From Rubrivivax sp. (GTDB lineage: Bacteria; Pseudomonadota; Gammaproteobacteria; Burkholderiales; Burkholderiaceae_C), in assembly GCA_019635285.1 (NCBI GenBank), contig JAHBZS010000008.1, positions 1 to 64,000 on the forward strand: a DNA stretch of 64,000 nt, in the 5' to 3' direction. The notes beneath the pieces were generated by a model. That model did no database searches and had not been told where the DNA came from. It saw only the letters and a program-made list of their open reading frames with translations. Below, in pieces: positions 34,034 through 43,631 of this stretch. The number at the start of each line of letters is the position of its first letter. The first letter of the stretch is position 1. The translations under genes were made by a program, and so were the position numbers.

Positions 34034-35134
34034 ATGTCCGGTTCCACTTTCGGCACGCTGTTGCGCGTCACCAATTTCGGCGAAAGCCACGGCCCGGCCA
34101 TCGGCTGCGTCATCGACGGCTGCCCGCCGGGCATGGCGCTCACCGAGGCCGACATCCAGGGCGACCTGGACCGCCGCCGCCCCGGCACCAGCCGCCACGT
34201 CACGCAGCGCAACGAGGCCGACGCGGTGGAGATCCTGTCGGGTGTCTACGAAGGCCAGACCACCGGTACGCCGATCGCGCTGCTCATCCGCAACACCGAC
34301 CAGCGCAGCCGCGACTACGGCAACCTCCTCGACACCTTCCGCCCCGGCCACGCCGACTACACCTACTGGCAGAAGTACGGCCTGCGCGACCCGCGCGGCG
34401 GCGGCCGGGCCTCGGCGCGGCTGACCGCGCCCACCGTCGCCGCCGGCGCGGTGGCCAAGAAGTGGCTGGCACAGCAGTACGGCACAAGCTTCGTCGGCTG
34501 GATGACGCAGATCGGCGACGTGGTCATTCCCTTCGAGGACGAGGCGCAGATCCCGCTGAACCCGTTCTTCGCGCCGAATGCGGGCGTCGTGCCCGCGCTC
34601 GAGGCCTACATGGACGCGCTGCGCAAGGCCGGCGACTCCTGCGGCGCGCGCCTCACCGTCACCGCGCGCGGCATGCCGGTGGGGCTGGGCGAGCCGCTGT
34701 ACGACAAGCTCGACGCCGACATCGCCTACGCCATGATGGGCCTCAACGCCGTCAAGGGCGTGGAGATCGGCGCCGGCTTCGGCTGCGTCACGCAAAAGGG
34801 CAGCGAGCACGGCGACGAGCTGACGCCGCAGGGCTTCCGCAGCAACCACGCCGGCGGCGTGCTGGGCGGCATCTCCAGCGGGCAGGACCTGGTGGTCAGC
34901 ATTGCCATCAAGCCCACCAGCTCGATCCGCATCCCGCGCGCGTCGATCGACCGCGCCGGCCAGCCCACCGTGGTCGAGACCTTCGGCCGCCACGACCCGT
35001 GCGTGGGCATCCGCGCCACGCCCATCGCCGAAGCGCTGCTGGCGCTGGTGGTGATGGACCACGCGCTGCGCCACCGCGCGCAGTGCGGCGACGTGCAGCC
35101 GCCGCTGCCGCCGATCCCGGGCGCGGTGTCCTGA
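34034..35134 (+). CDS. aroC: Chorismate synthase
   Basis: A 366-residue chorismate synthase, the last common step of aromatic amino acid synthesis (EPSP to chorismate with reduced FMN). All three family signatures are visible: [42 protein letters not shown] and [30 protein letters not shown], plus [18 protein letters not shown] near the end. Length matches the bacterial enzyme. Its TGA overlaps a CTG codon that begins the next frame (CTGA), pointing to translational coupling with the MFS gene downstream. Confidence 0.97.
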   Translation: MSGSTFGTLLRVTNFGESHGPAIGCVIDGCPPGMALTEADIQGDLDRRRPGTSRHVTQRNEADAVEILSGVYEGQTTGTPIALLIRNTDQRSRDYGNLLDTFRPGHADYTYWQKYGLRDPRGGGRASARLTAPTVAAGAVAKKWLAQQYGTSFVGWMTQIGDVVIPFEDEAQIPLNPFFAPNAGVVPALEAYMDALRKAGDSCGARLTVTARGMPVGLGEPLYDKLDADIAYAMMGLNAVKGVEIGAGFGCVTQKGSEHGDELTPQGFRSNHAGGVLGGISSGQDLVVSIAIKPTSSIRIPRASIDRAGQPTVVETFGRHDPCVGIRATPIAEALLALVVMDHALRHRAQCGDVQPPLPPIPGAVS

Positions 35135-36366
35135 GCACCACCTTCCGCGCGGCGCCCTTCGCGGCGCTGTGGCTGGCGTACTACGGCGCGATCGGGCTGT
35201 TCAACCCGTACTTCCCGCTGTGGCTCAACCACCTGGGCTACTCCACGCTGGTCATCGGCGCCTTCGCCTCGCTGCAGAGCTGGACGCGCATCGTCGCGCC
35301 CTACGGCTGGGGCTGGCTGGCCGACCACGGCGGGCGCCGCGTGGCGCTGCTGCGCCTGGCCTGCACGCTCAGCGCTCTGGCCGCAGCGGCGCTGTGGCTG
35401 GTGCGCGATGCCGGCGTGTGGCCGCTGGCGGCGGTGGTGGCGGGGCTGTTCCTGGCCAACGGCGCGGTCACGCCCATCGGCGAAGCGCTGCTGCTCAAAC
35501 AACTGCACGGTGCCCACGGGCTGGACACGCGGCGCTACGGGCGCGTGCGCATGTGGGGCTCGGTGGGTTTCATCGTGTCGGTGCTGGCCTTCGGCGTGCT
35601 GCTGGAGCTGGCCGGCATCCAGACGCTGCCGCTGTTCACCGGCGCGCTGTTCGCGCTGCTGGCCTGGGCGGCGTGGGCGCTGCCGCGGCAGCACGAGGCC
35701 GGCCCTGCGGCAGCGCAGCCGCGTGCCGACATCCGGCCGGTGCTGCGCCGGCCGGAGCTGCGCTGGTTCTTCGCCGGCGTGATGCTCACCGTGCTGGCGC
35801 ACACCGCGCTGTACGCCTTCTTCTCGCTGTACCTGCGCCAGCTGGGCTACGACAAGCCGGCGGTGGGGCTGCTGTGGGCCGTGTCGGTGGCGGGGGAGAT
35901 CGCCTTCTTCGCGCTCGCCGGCCGGCACTTCGGCCGGCTGGACGACTACCGCTGGCTGGTGCTGGCGGCCCTGGTGACGGCCGTGCGCTTCGCCGCCACC
36001 GCGGCCTTCGGTGACGTGCCGGCCGTGCTGGTGGCGGCGCAGCTGACGCACGTCGTCACCTTCGCGGCGCAGCACATGGCCTGCACCAGCGTCATCGCAC
36101 GGCACTTTCCCGACCGGCTGCGCACGCGCGGCTCGGCGCTGTACACCACGCTGGGCTACGGCGTGCCCGGCGTGGTGGGCGGCTTCGCCGGCGGCCTGCT
36201 CAGCCAGGCCTTCGGCCTGGCGGCGGTGTTCTGGGCGGCGTCGCTGGTGGCGCTGGCCAGCGCCGGCTGCTGCGTGATGGCCGCGCGTGCTGCCGCCCGC
36301 GACAGGGCGGCGGCGCAACGCGGGCCGCACAGCGGCTGGCAGACGGCGCCCGCCGACTTGCCGTAG
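35131..36366 (+). CDS. MFS transporter (HcaT/nucleoside-permease-like)
   Basis: A major facilitator of about 411 residues with twelve hydrophobic helices, of the MFS_1_like group that includes HcaT. Its opening [61 protein letters not shown] is typical. The frame has no ATG, GTG or TTG at the expected place: the conserved first helix is reached only from a CTG at 35131 that overlaps the aroC stop, or from a GTG at 35083 inside aroC. The CTG start gives the length seen in relatives and is preferred. Substrate unknown. Confidence 0.82.
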   Translation: MSTTFRAAPFAALWLAYYGAIGLFNPYFPLWLNHLGYSTLVIGAFASLQSWTRIVAPYGWGWLADHGGRRVALLRLACTLSALAAAALWLVRDAGVWPLAAVVAGLFLANGAVTPIGEALLLKQLHGAHGLDTRRYGRVRMWGSVGFIVSVLAFGVLLELAGIQTLPLFTGALFALLAWAAWALPRQHEAGPAAAQPRADIRPVLRRPELRWFFAGVMLTVLAHTALYAFFSLYLRQLGYDKPAVGLLWAVSVAGEIAFFALAGRHFGRLDDYRWLVLAALVTAVRFAATAAFGDVPAVLVAAQLTHVVTFAAQHMACTSVIARHFPDRLRTRGSALYTTLGYGVPGVVGGFAGGLLSQAFGLAAVFWAASLVALASAGCCVMAARAAARDRAAAQRGPHSGWQTAPADLP

Positions 36367-36475
36367 CCAGCACGCTGGGGTGTCGGCGCAGGGCGCATCT
36401 CGCGGCCGCGGCGTGCAGGCGGCCCTGGCCGCCGTTGCCGTCGCCACCCCGGCTGCGTGGCCATAATCCGCCGCC

Positions 36476-37900
36476 ATGAAGATCCTCATCCTCGGCGCGG
36501 GGCGCGTGGGCGAGAGCGTGGCCGAGAGCCTGGTGTCGGAGCAGAACGACATCACCGTCATCGACACCGACGCGCACCGCCTGTCGCTGCTGCAGGACCG
36601 GCTGGACCTTCGCGGCGTGGTCGGCAACGGCATCGAGCCGTCGGTGCTGCGCGACGCCGGCGCCGAGGACGCCGACATGCTGATCGCCTGCGCGCCGCTG
36701 GACGAGACCAACCTGGTGGCCTGCAAGATCGCGCACGACCTGTTCCACATCCAGACGCGCATCGCGCGGGTGCGCAGCACGGAGTTCAGCGACGGCAGCC
36801 CGCTGATGGGTCCCGAGGGCTTTGCGGTCGACGAGCTGATCTGCCCCGAAGCCAGCCTGACCACCTACATCCGCAAGCTGATCGAATTTCCCGAGGCGCT
36901 GCAGGTGCTGGAGTTCTCGCAGCAGCGCGTCAGCCTGATTGCCGTGCGGGCCATGGAAGGCGGCGTGATGGTGCGGCACGTCATCTCCGAGCTGCCGGCG
37001 CTGGTGCCGGGGCTGCCGATGCGCATCGTGGCCATCTACCGGCGCGACGCGCAGGGCTTCGACCGGCAGGTGGTGTGCGACGGCAGCACGCGCATCCAGC
37101 CCGGCGACGAGCTGTTCGTGCTGGCGGCCAGCGAGCACGTGCGCGGCGTGCTGGACGCGCTGCACCAGCGCGACGAGCCGGTGAAGCGCGTGATCATCGC
37201 CGGCGGCGGGCGCGTCGGGCTGCGCCTGGCGCGGCAGATCGCCGACACCTGCCACGTCAAGCTGATCGAGGCCAGCGAGCCGCGCTGCCAGTACCTGAGC
37301 ACGCAGCTGGCCGGCCGCGGGCTGGTGCTGCACGGCGACAGCACCGACGAAGAGCTGCTGGAGCACGAGAACGTGCAGGAGGCCGACCTGTTCCTGGCGC
37401 TGACCAACGACGACGAGGACAACATCATGGCCTGCCTGCTGGCCAAGCGCATGGGCGCGCAGCGTGTGCTGGCGCTGATCAACCGCCGCGCCTATGCCGA
37501 CCTGGTGCAGGGGCAGGGCACGCAGATCGACATCGCCATCTCGCCGGCGCAGACCATCATCGGCGAGCTGCTGGCGCATGTGCGCCGTGGCGACGTGGCC
37601 GCGGTCTACAGCCTGCGCCGCGGCGATGCCGAGGCGCTGGAGGCGGTGGCGCGCGGCGACGAGAAGAGCTCGAAGGTGGTGGGCAAGCGCATCGACCAGC
37701 TGCCGCTGCCGCCGGGCGCGATGATCGGCGCCATCGTGCGCGACGGCCCCGGCGCCGACCTGAAACCGGCCAAGGAGGTGATCATCGCGCACCACGACAC
37801 GGTCATCCGCAGCGGCGACCACGTCATCGTCTTCCTGCCGCGCAAGCGCATGGTGCGGCAGATCGAGAAGCTGTTCCAGGTCGGCGCGACCTTCTTCTAG
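36476..37900 (+). CDS. trkA: Trk system potassium transporter TrkA
   Basis: A 474-residue peripheral NAD+-binding subunit of the Trk K+ uptake system. It has the duplicated RCK layout: nucleotide-binding motifs ILGAGRVGESVAESL at the N-terminus and IIAGGGRVGLRLARQI at about residue 238, each followed by an RCK-C domain. NDDEDNIMACLLAKRMGAQRVLALINR and the closing IVFLPRKRMVRQIEKLFQVGATFF are typical of TrkA. The trkH gene starts 2 bp after its stop, so gate and channel are made together. Confidence 0.96.
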   Translation: MKILILGAGRVGESVAESLVSEQNDITVIDTDAHRLSLLQDRLDLRGVVGNGIEPSVLRDAGAEDADMLIACAPLDETNLVACKIAHDLFHIQTRIARVRSTEFSDGSPLMGPEGFAVDELICPEASLTTYIRKLIEFPEALQVLEFSQQRVSLIAVRAMEGGVMVRHVISELPALVPGLPMRIVAIYRRDAQGFDRQVVCDGSTRIQPGDELFVLAASEHVRGVLDALHQRDEPVKRVIIAGGGRVGLRLARQIADTCHVKLIEASEPRCQYLSTQLAGRGLVLHGDSTDEELLEHENVQEADLFLALTNDDEDNIMACLLAKRMGAQRVLALINRRAYADLVQGQGTQIDIAISPAQTIIGELLAHVRRGDVAAVYSLRRGDAEALEAVARGDEKSSKVVGKRIDQLPLPPGAMIGAIVRDGPGADLKPAKEVIIAHHDTVIRSGDHVIVFLPRKRMVRQIEKLFQVGATFF

Positions 37901-37902
37901 AC

Positions 37903-39360
37903 ATGAACTCGCCGCTGGCCGTCACGGCCCTGGTCGGGCGCATGCTGGTGCTGTTCTCGCTGCTGATGGCGGTGCCGCTGGCGTTTTCGCTGGTGGCGCA
38001 CGACCCGGCCGAGGACGCCTTCCTGATCTCGATCGGCGTGACCTTCGCGGCCGGCGTGGCGCTCACGCTGGCGACGCGGCGTTTCCGCCGCGAGCTGCAG
38101 CTGCGCGACGGCTTCGTGCTGGTGACCTTGATCTGGCTGGTGCTGCCGGCCTTCGCGGCGCTGCCGCTGTGGCTGGCCATCCCGGGCCTCAGCGTCACCG
38201 ATGCGTACTTCGAGGCGATGTCCGGCTTCAGCGCCACCGGCGCCACGCTGCTCAAGGGGCTGGACGAGCTGCCGCTGTCGGTGAACGTGTGGCGCTGCTT
38301 CCTGCAGCTGGTGGGCGGGCTGGGCATCATCGTGCTGGCGGTAGCCATCCTGCCGCTGCTGGGCGTGGGCGGTGCGCAGCTGTTCAAGACTGAGATGACC
38401 GGGCCGATGAAGGACGCGCGCCTGACGCCGCGCATCGCCGAGACGGCGCGCGGGCTGTGGACGGTGTATTTCGTCGGCTGCGTGGCCTGCTTCTTTGCCT
38501 ACCACTGGGCCGGCATGAGCTGGTCCGATGCCTTCATGCACATGTGCAGCACCATGAGCCTGGCCGGCTTTTCGTCGCACGACGCCAGCTTCGGCTACTG
38601 GGACTCGCCAGTCATCGAGGCGGTGGCGGTGGTCTTCATGCTGCTGGCCGGCATCAGCGTGGCGCTGTACTTCGTCGCCTGGCGGCAGCGCTCGCTGCGG
38701 CCGCTGTGGCGCAACGTCGAGGCGCAGGCCTTCGCCTTCGTCATGGCGGGGTCGGTGCTGGTGATCTCGCTGTACCTGTGGTTGACCGGCACCTACGTCG
38801 ACTACCCGGTGGCGTTGCGCCACACGGTCTTTCACGTGGTGTCGGTGGGCACGACCACCGGCTACGCCAGCCAGGACTACGCGCAATGGCCGCAGTTTGC
38901 GCCGCTGCTGCTGCTGCTGCTGGGCTGCTTTGCCACCTGTGCGGGCTCCACCGGCGGCGGCATCAAGATGATGCGCATGCTGCTGCTGCTGAAGCAGGCG
39001 CAGCACGAGCTGGTGCGCATCGTGCACCCGGCCGTGGTCAACCCGGTGGTCATCGCGGGGCAGGTGATTCCGCAGCGCGTGATGCAGAACATCATCGCCT
39101 TCATGATGGTCTACGGCGCGATGCTGGTGGTGCTGACGATGCTGATGGTCTTCAGCGGCGCCGACGTGGTGACGGCCTTCACCGCGGTGGTGGCCTGCCT
39201 GAACAACATCGGCCCCGGCCTCGGCACCGTCGGGCCGGCGCTCAACTACGCCAGCCTCAACGACTTCCAGACCTGGGTCTGCACCTTCGCCATGGTGCTG
39301 GGCCGGCTGGAGCTGTTGTCGCTGCTGGTGCTGTTCACGCCGCAGTTCTGGCGGGGTTAG
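37903..39360 (+). CDS. trkH: Trk system potassium transporter TrkH
   Basis: A 485-residue membrane subunit of the Trk K+ transporter. It shows four repeats of the M1-P-M2 type, with selectivity-loop sequences FSATGATLL, STMSLAGFSSHD, SVGTTTGYASQDY and LNNIGPGLGTVG. CAGSTGGGIKMMRMLLLLKQAQHELVRIVHP is the conserved TrkH/KtrB intramembrane segment. Length and order of segments fit TrkH rather than KtrB. It forms an operon with trkA upstream and is followed 6 bp later by a gene for an unknown membrane protein. Confidence 0.96.
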   Translation: MNSPLAVTALVGRMLVLFSLLMAVPLAFSLVAHDPAEDAFLISIGVTFAAGVALTLATRRFRRELQLRDGFVLVTLIWLVLPAFAALPLWLAIPGLSVTDAYFEAMSGFSATGATLLKGLDELPLSVNVWRCFLQLVGGLGIIVLAVAILPLLGVGGAQLFKTEMTGPMKDARLTPRIAETARGLWTVYFVGCVACFFAYHWAGMSWSDAFMHMCSTMSLAGFSSHDASFGYWDSPVIEAVAVVFMLLAGISVALYFVAWRQRSLRPLWRNVEAQAFAFVMAGSVLVISLYLWLTGTYVDYPVALRHTVFHVVSVGTTTGYASQDYAQWPQFAPLLLLLLGCFATCAGSTGGGIKMMRMLLLLKQAQHELVRIVHPAVVNPVVIAGQVIPQRVMQNIIAFMMVYGAMLVVLTMLMVFSGADVVTAFTAVVACLNNIGPGLGTVGPALNYASLNDFQTWVCTFAMVLGRLELLSLLVLFTPQFWRG

Positions 39361-39366
39361 GAGCTG

Positions 39367-40572
39367 ATGATGCCGTTGGATGAGGTGGATGCCGCGCGGC
39401 TGGCCGCACTGTCCTTCAACCGCAGCGGGCCGTTCTACCGGCTGCAGTGCCGGCTGGGGTTGATCGACGAACGCAACCTGAACGTCGGCCGCCGCGCGCT
39501 GTTGCTGGCCGCGCTGGCCTGGCTGCCGGCGCTGGGGCTGGCGGCGCTGCAGGGCCTGGCCTGGGGCGGGGCGGCCGAGCGCACGCTGCTGCTGGACTTC
39601 CGCCTGCATGCGTTCGCCATCGCCATCGCCGCGTTCATCGTCATGGAGCGCGCCGCCGACCAGCGCCTGGGCTGGCTGCTGAGCCAGTTCGTGGCGCGCG
39701 GCATCGTCTCCGAAGCGTCAAGGCCGGGCCTGGTGGCCACGCACCAGGCCAGCCTGCGGCGCAGCGGCAGTGCCCTGGCCGAGGGCGTGATGCTGCTGGC
39801 GGCCTATGCGATGAGCTGGCTGTGGCTGAGCCACGCGGCGCTGCAGTCCCCCGGCGGCAGCTGGGTCGGCCAGGTGGTGGACGGCGCCTGGCAGCCCAGC
39901 GCGGCCGGCGGGTGGGTGCTGCTGGTGACGGTGCCGCTGTACGGCTTCCTGCTGCTGCGCTGGCTGTGGCGCTTCGGCTGCTGGGCGCTGATGCTGCGCG
40001 ACCTGGCGCGCTGCCGGCTGCAACTGGTGGCCACGCATGCCGACCGCTGCGGCGGCCTGTCCTTCATCGGCCTGTACCCGGGCACGTACACCTTGTTCGT
40101 GTTTGCGCTGAGCACGGTGGTCTCGGCCGGCGTGCTGCGGCAGATCGTGCACCACGGTGCCGGCCTGACGAGCTTCAAGTTCGAGGCGATCGGCCTGATC
40201 CTGTTCCTGCTGGTGGCCTTTGTGCTGCCGCTGTGCGCCTTCACGCCGCTGCTGCTGGGGCTGAAGCGGCGCGGCCTGGCCGACTACGGCGCGCTGGTCA
40301 GCCGCCACAACTTGGCCTTCGAGTCGCGCTGGATCGGCGGCCCGGCGGCGGACACGGACGGCGCGGCCGCGCTGGGGTCGCCGGACGTGTCGTCGCTGGC
40401 CGACCTGGCGGCCGGCTACGAACTCGTCACGCGCATCAAGCCGGTGCCGGTGAGCCGCGCGAGCCTGGCGCCGCTGCTGCTGGCCGCGCTGCTGCCCATC
40501 GTCGTGGTGGCGGCCACGCAGATGCCCTTCAAGCAGATCTTCGGTGCGTTGAAGGGGTTGCTGGTGGTTTGA
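39367..40572 (+). CDS. Hypothetical multi-span membrane protein downstream of trkH
   Basis: A 401-residue membrane protein with about seven hydrophobic segments, an N-terminal cytosolic stretch (LDEVDAARLAALSFNRSGPFYRLQCRLGLIDERNLNVGRRAL) and an amphipathic C-terminus. I do not know a named family, but the N-terminal wording is shared by uncharacterised proteobacterial membrane proteins. GGAGCTGATG precedes the start, and the gene follows trkH by 6 bp, so co-expression is likely. A 190-bp internal piece (about 39691-39879, residues about 109-171) has a nearly identical copy at 48833-49022 beside an insertion sequence. Confidence 0.8.
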   Translation: MMPLDEVDAARLAALSFNRSGPFYRLQCRLGLIDERNLNVGRRALLLAALAWLPALGLAALQGLAWGGAAERTLLLDFRLHAFAIAIAAFIVMERAADQRLGWLLSQFVARGIVSEASRPGLVATHQASLRRSGSALAEGVMLLAAYAMSWLWLSHAALQSPGGSWVGQVVDGAWQPSAAGGWVLLVTVPLYGFLLLRWLWRFGCWALMLRDLARCRLQLVATHADRCGGLSFIGLYPGTYTLFVFALSTVVSAGVLRQIVHHGAGLTSFKFEAIGLILFLLVAFVLPLCAFTPLLLGLKRRGLADYGALVSRHNLAFESRWIGGPAADTDGAAALGSPDVSSLADLAAGYELVTRIKPVPVSRASLAPLLLAALLPIVVVAATQMPFKQIFGALKGLLVV

Positions 40573-40867
40573 GGGGCTGAGGCGCGACCGAGGGGACGAA
40601 GCCTGAGGAGGCTGTCAGCGCGACTCGCTCATCCACCAGACTCTGAGCGAGACGCTGGGGTTGGCTTGCGGCCAGCTCCGGTCGTACGCGGCCGGCCGCT
40701 TCAGGGTATCTCGCCTGGTCATGCTGACGCCAGCGGTGGCATGGCGGTAGCCACCCGAAGGTAGGCACCCGCACGCTGGCACGGGTAGGTGGGCGGCGCC
40801 CGACAGGGCGATTGCGACGCCGTGCGCGGCTTGAGACCTTCCGAGCTCACCACCTCGGGAGCCTCGC

Positions 40868-41338
40868 GTGCAAGCTGTTGGCCGACCGCCCCGGAGCGCG
40901 CCGGATGGCGCCCCGCTGCACTACGAGCGCCACCGCCCGGAGCAGACCGCCCTGTACCGCCTGGTGCAGCAGCATGCGGCCGGCTTCATCGCCCACACCA
41001 AGGCCAGCACCGGGGGCGAGCTGCCGCGATTCATCAAGGACGAGTTCGACGCCTTCCTGGAGTGCGGCATCCTGGCCCACGGCTTCCTGCGGCTGCGCTG
41101 CGGCGACTGCAGCCACGACAAGCTGCTGGCGTTCAGCTGCAAGCGCCGGGGATTCTGCCCCTCGTGCGGCGCGCGGCGGATGTCGCAGACCGCGGCGCAC
41201 CTGCTCGACCACGTCATCCCGCGCGTGCCGGTGCGGCAATGGGTGCTGTCGCTGCCGATTCCGCTGCGCGTGCTGTTGGCCGCGCAGCCCGAGCGGGTCA
41301 CGCCGGTATTGCAGGTGGTCGACCCCGCGGGCGTTTGA
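40868..41338 (+). pseudogene. Truncated IS91-family transposase
   Basis: About 156 codons of the N-terminal part of an IS91-family (rolling-circle, Y2) transposase. The zinc-binding domain is intact: RCGDCSHDKLLAFSCKRRGFCPSCGARRM. The following LLDHVIPRVPVRQWVLSLPIPLRVLLAAQPE matches full transposases. Homology stops at VTPVLQVV (about 41320) and the frame ends at 41338, so the catalytic part with the tyrosines is missing. The 295 bp before it contain no gene I can see. The remnant marks the left edge of the accessory region that runs to about 52.9 kb. Confidence 0.85.
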
Positions 41339-41468
41339 AACTACTATGCTCTTGCCCGAGCCCACCGGCCCGCCGACGCGCCCACGCGCAGCGGCAGTGA
41401 CTTGCTGCTGCCGGGAGTCGTATGGAGGCGGGGCACGGTGCGGTTCATGGCGGCGCATGATGCACGAA

Positions 41469-41489
41469 GCGGGCGGCCCGGCCGCCCGC
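41469..41489. terminator. Strong hairpin at the 3' end of the CoA operon
   Basis: A perfect 9-bp stem with a 3-base loop (GCGGGCGGC, CCG, GCCGCCCGC), 17 bp beyond the stop of the Bug gene that ends the minus-strand operon. There is no clear T-run after it in that direction, so it may be a rho-independent terminator of weak form or an mRNA 3'-end stabiliser. Confidence 0.4.
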
Positions 41490-41506
41490 CGGAGGATGCC
41501 GCCGCG

Positions 41507-42463
41507 CTACTCGGCCTGGATGCCGGCGTTCTGGACCGCGGTGCGCCACACCTCCTGCTGCGCATTCACGAACTGCACGAACTCGGGTCCGACCATCGGC
41601 GCCGGCTCCATGCCGATCGCGTTCAGCTTCTCCTGAATCTTGGGCGATGCCAACGTGGTCTTGACCTGGGCCGACCACCAGTCGATCACCTCCGCCGGCA
41701 GCTTGGCCGGCCCGTCGACGCCGATCCACCCTTCGAGCACGGCACCGTGGTAGCCGAGCTCAGCCGCCGTCGGCACCTTGGGCAACAGCGTGGAGCGCTT
41801 GTCCGACAGCACCGCCAGCGCCGACAGGCTGCCCTGCTTCAGGAACGGCAGCAGCACGCCGACGTCGGCCGCGACGAAGTCGATCTGCCCGCCCAGCAGA
41901 TCGGTGATCGCCGGCGGCTGGCCCTTGTAGGGAATCGAACGCACGTGCATGCCGGTGGCCTTGGCGAAGGCCGCAGCGCCCACCTGGCCGGTGCCGGAGC
42001 CATAGCCGTAGGTCAACGAATCGCCGCTGCGCCGGCCGGCGCTCACCAGCGCCTCGGCGGTCTTGTACGGGCCCGAGGTTCGGGCGACGACGGCCACGCC
42101 GAACCGCACCCAGCGCGCCACGTGCGCGGTGTTCTTCAGCGGATCGAGCCGCTGCAATGCCTTCGACAGCGACGGCCCGGACGAATGCGTCGCACTCGAA
42201 CTCGGCATCATGGTGTAGCCGTCGGCCGGCGCGGCGAGCACTTCCGACAGGCCGATCGCGCCCAGCGCGCCCGACTTGTTCTCGACGACGATGGTGGCGC
42301 CGGTGCGCTCACGGATGTCGTCCAGCACGATGCGCGACACCACGTCGATGCTGCTGCCGGCCGGAAAGCCGATCACGAAGTCGATGGGCTTGGACGGGTA
42401 AGCTTGCGCCCAGGCGCCGGCACTCACGGTCAGGGCCACGAGCGACCCAAGTAGCTTCTTCAT
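41507..42463 (-). CDS. Bug/TctC family substrate-binding protein
   Basis: A 318-residue periplasmic receptor of the Bug family with a Sec signal (MKKLLGSLVALTVSAGAWAQA). The mature N-terminus YPSKPIDFVIGFPAGSSIDVVSRIV is the family's ligand loop; VENKSGALGAIGLSEVLAAPADGYTMM and IPYKGQPPAITDLLGGQIDFVAADVG are further hallmarks. It is the last gene of an operon with a CaiB-family CoA-transferase, a CoA-ester lyase and a MaoC hydratase, so its ligand is probably the dicarboxylate that those enzymes degrade. No transport-membrane genes are linked. Confidence 0.9.
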   Translation of the reverse strand: MKKLLGSLVALTVSAGAWAQAYPSKPIDFVIGFPAGSSIDVVSRIVLDDIRERTGATIVVENKSGALGAIGLSEVLAAPADGYTMMPSSSATHSSGPSLSKALQRLDPLKNTAHVARWVRFGVAVVARTSGPYKTAEALVSAGRRSGDSLTYGYGSGTGQVGAAAFAKATGMHVRSIPYKGQPPAITDLLGGQIDFVAADVGVLLPFLKQGSLSALAVLSDKRSTLLPKVPTAAELGYHGAVLEGWIGVDGPAKLPAEVIDWWSAQVKTTLASPKIQEKLNAIGMEPAPMVGPEFVQFVNAQQEVWRTAVQNAGIQAE

Positions 42464-42482
42464 CACGATCTCCACGAAAAGG

Positions 42483-43631
42483 TCAGGCCCAGGGGTGGGC
42501 CAGGAATTCGGCGGTGTGTTCGCCGAGCGCGGGCGCATGCCGGCGCACGTCCGGCGGCGTGGCGGAAAAGTGGATCGGCAGGCCGGCCTGCTTGAGGCGG
42601 CCTTCGGTCGGGTGATCCACGTCGCGCCAGAAGCCGACCGCTTTTAGATGCGGGTCATTTAGCAGGTCGGCAATTGAGTTGACCGGCGCAAACGGAATGT
42701 CCGCATCGCGCAGCAGGTCGGTCCATTCGGCATTGGTGTGGCGCTTCACGGTCGCTTCGACGAATGCATACAACTCACCGAAGTGGCCGCTGCGCGCCGA
42801 TTGGGTGCGATACCGTTCGTCGGTGGCCATCTCGGGTGCACCGGCCAGCGTGAAGAAGCGCCGCCACTGCGCGTCTGTGTAAGGCACCACGCTCAGGTAG
42901 CCGTCGCAGGTCTGGAACGGTCGGCGGAATTCGTTCATCAGGCGCGAATAGCCCGCCGGCCCGACCGGCGGCACGAAGGTCATTCCGGCCAGGTGCTCGG
43001 GCACTACGAAGGCCGCCATGCACTCGAACATCGGCACCTCGATCGACTGCCCCATGCCGCTGCGCTCGCGTGAGAACAAGGCCGCGGTGATCGCATTGGC
43101 CACATACAGCGCGACCACCTTGTCGGCCACGACCGACTTCACATAGGTGGGCGGCGCCTCGCCGGCATCGCCCTGCAGCCAGGCCAGGCCGCATGCCGCC
43201 TGGATAGTGTCGTCCAGCGCCGGCCGGCCCGCATAAGGGCCTTGTTCGGAGTAGCCGTAGCAACTGCAATGGATGAGCCGCGGCCGGCCCTTGAGCAGCG
43301 TGTCGGCATCCAGGCCCACGCGCCGCATCGCGGGCGCGCGCATGTTGGTGACGAACGCGTCGGCGCCATCGATGATCTGCAGCAGCGCGGCGCGCTGCGC
43401 CGCATCCTTCATGTCGAGCACCACGCTACGCTTGTTGCGGTTCAGGTTCAGGTACGCGTGGCTCATGCCATCGTGACGCCGCGGGGTCACGTGCCGGAAC
43501 ACGTCGCCTTCGGCCGATTCGAACTTCACCACGTCGGCACCCAGATCAGCCAGCAGCTGCGTGGCCATCGGGCCCATGCCGACGCTCGTCATGTCGACGA
43601 TGCGAATCCCATCAATTGCGCCGGCCATCAT
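42483..43631 (-). CDS. CaiB/BaiF family CoA-transferase
   Basis: A class III CoA-transferase of 382 residues (381 if the second of two adjacent ATGs is used). Family landmarks are GIRIVDMTSVGMGPMATQLLADLGADVVKFE, LNLNRNKRSVVLDMK and FSRERSGMGQSIEVPMFECMAAF. Such enzymes move CoA between a CoA donor, often succinyl-CoA, and a carboxylate. The first ATG overlaps the stop of the lyase gene (ATGA), while the second is better spaced from the GGAGG. With the neighbouring MaoC hydratase and lyase it forms the enzyme trio known from itaconate and mesaconate breakdown. Confidence 0.88.
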   Translation of the reverse strand: MMAGAIDGIRIVDMTSVGMGPMATQLLADLGADVVKFESAEGDVFRHVTPRRHDGMSHAYLNLNRNKRSVVLDMKDAAQRAALLQIIDGADAFVTNMRAPAMRRVGLDADTLLKGRPRLIHCSCYGYSEQGPYAGRPALDDTIQAACGLAWLQGDAGEAPPTYVKSVVADKVVALYVANAITAALFSRERSGMGQSIEVPMFECMAAFVVPEHLAGMTFVPPVGPAGYSRLMNEFRRPFQTCDGYLSVVPYTDAQWRRFFTLAGAPEMATDERYRTQSARSGHFGELYAFVEATVKRHTNAEWTDLLRDADIPFAPVNSIADLLNDPHLKAVGFWRDVDHPTEGRLKQAGLPIHFSATPPDVRRHAPALGEHTAEFLAHPWA

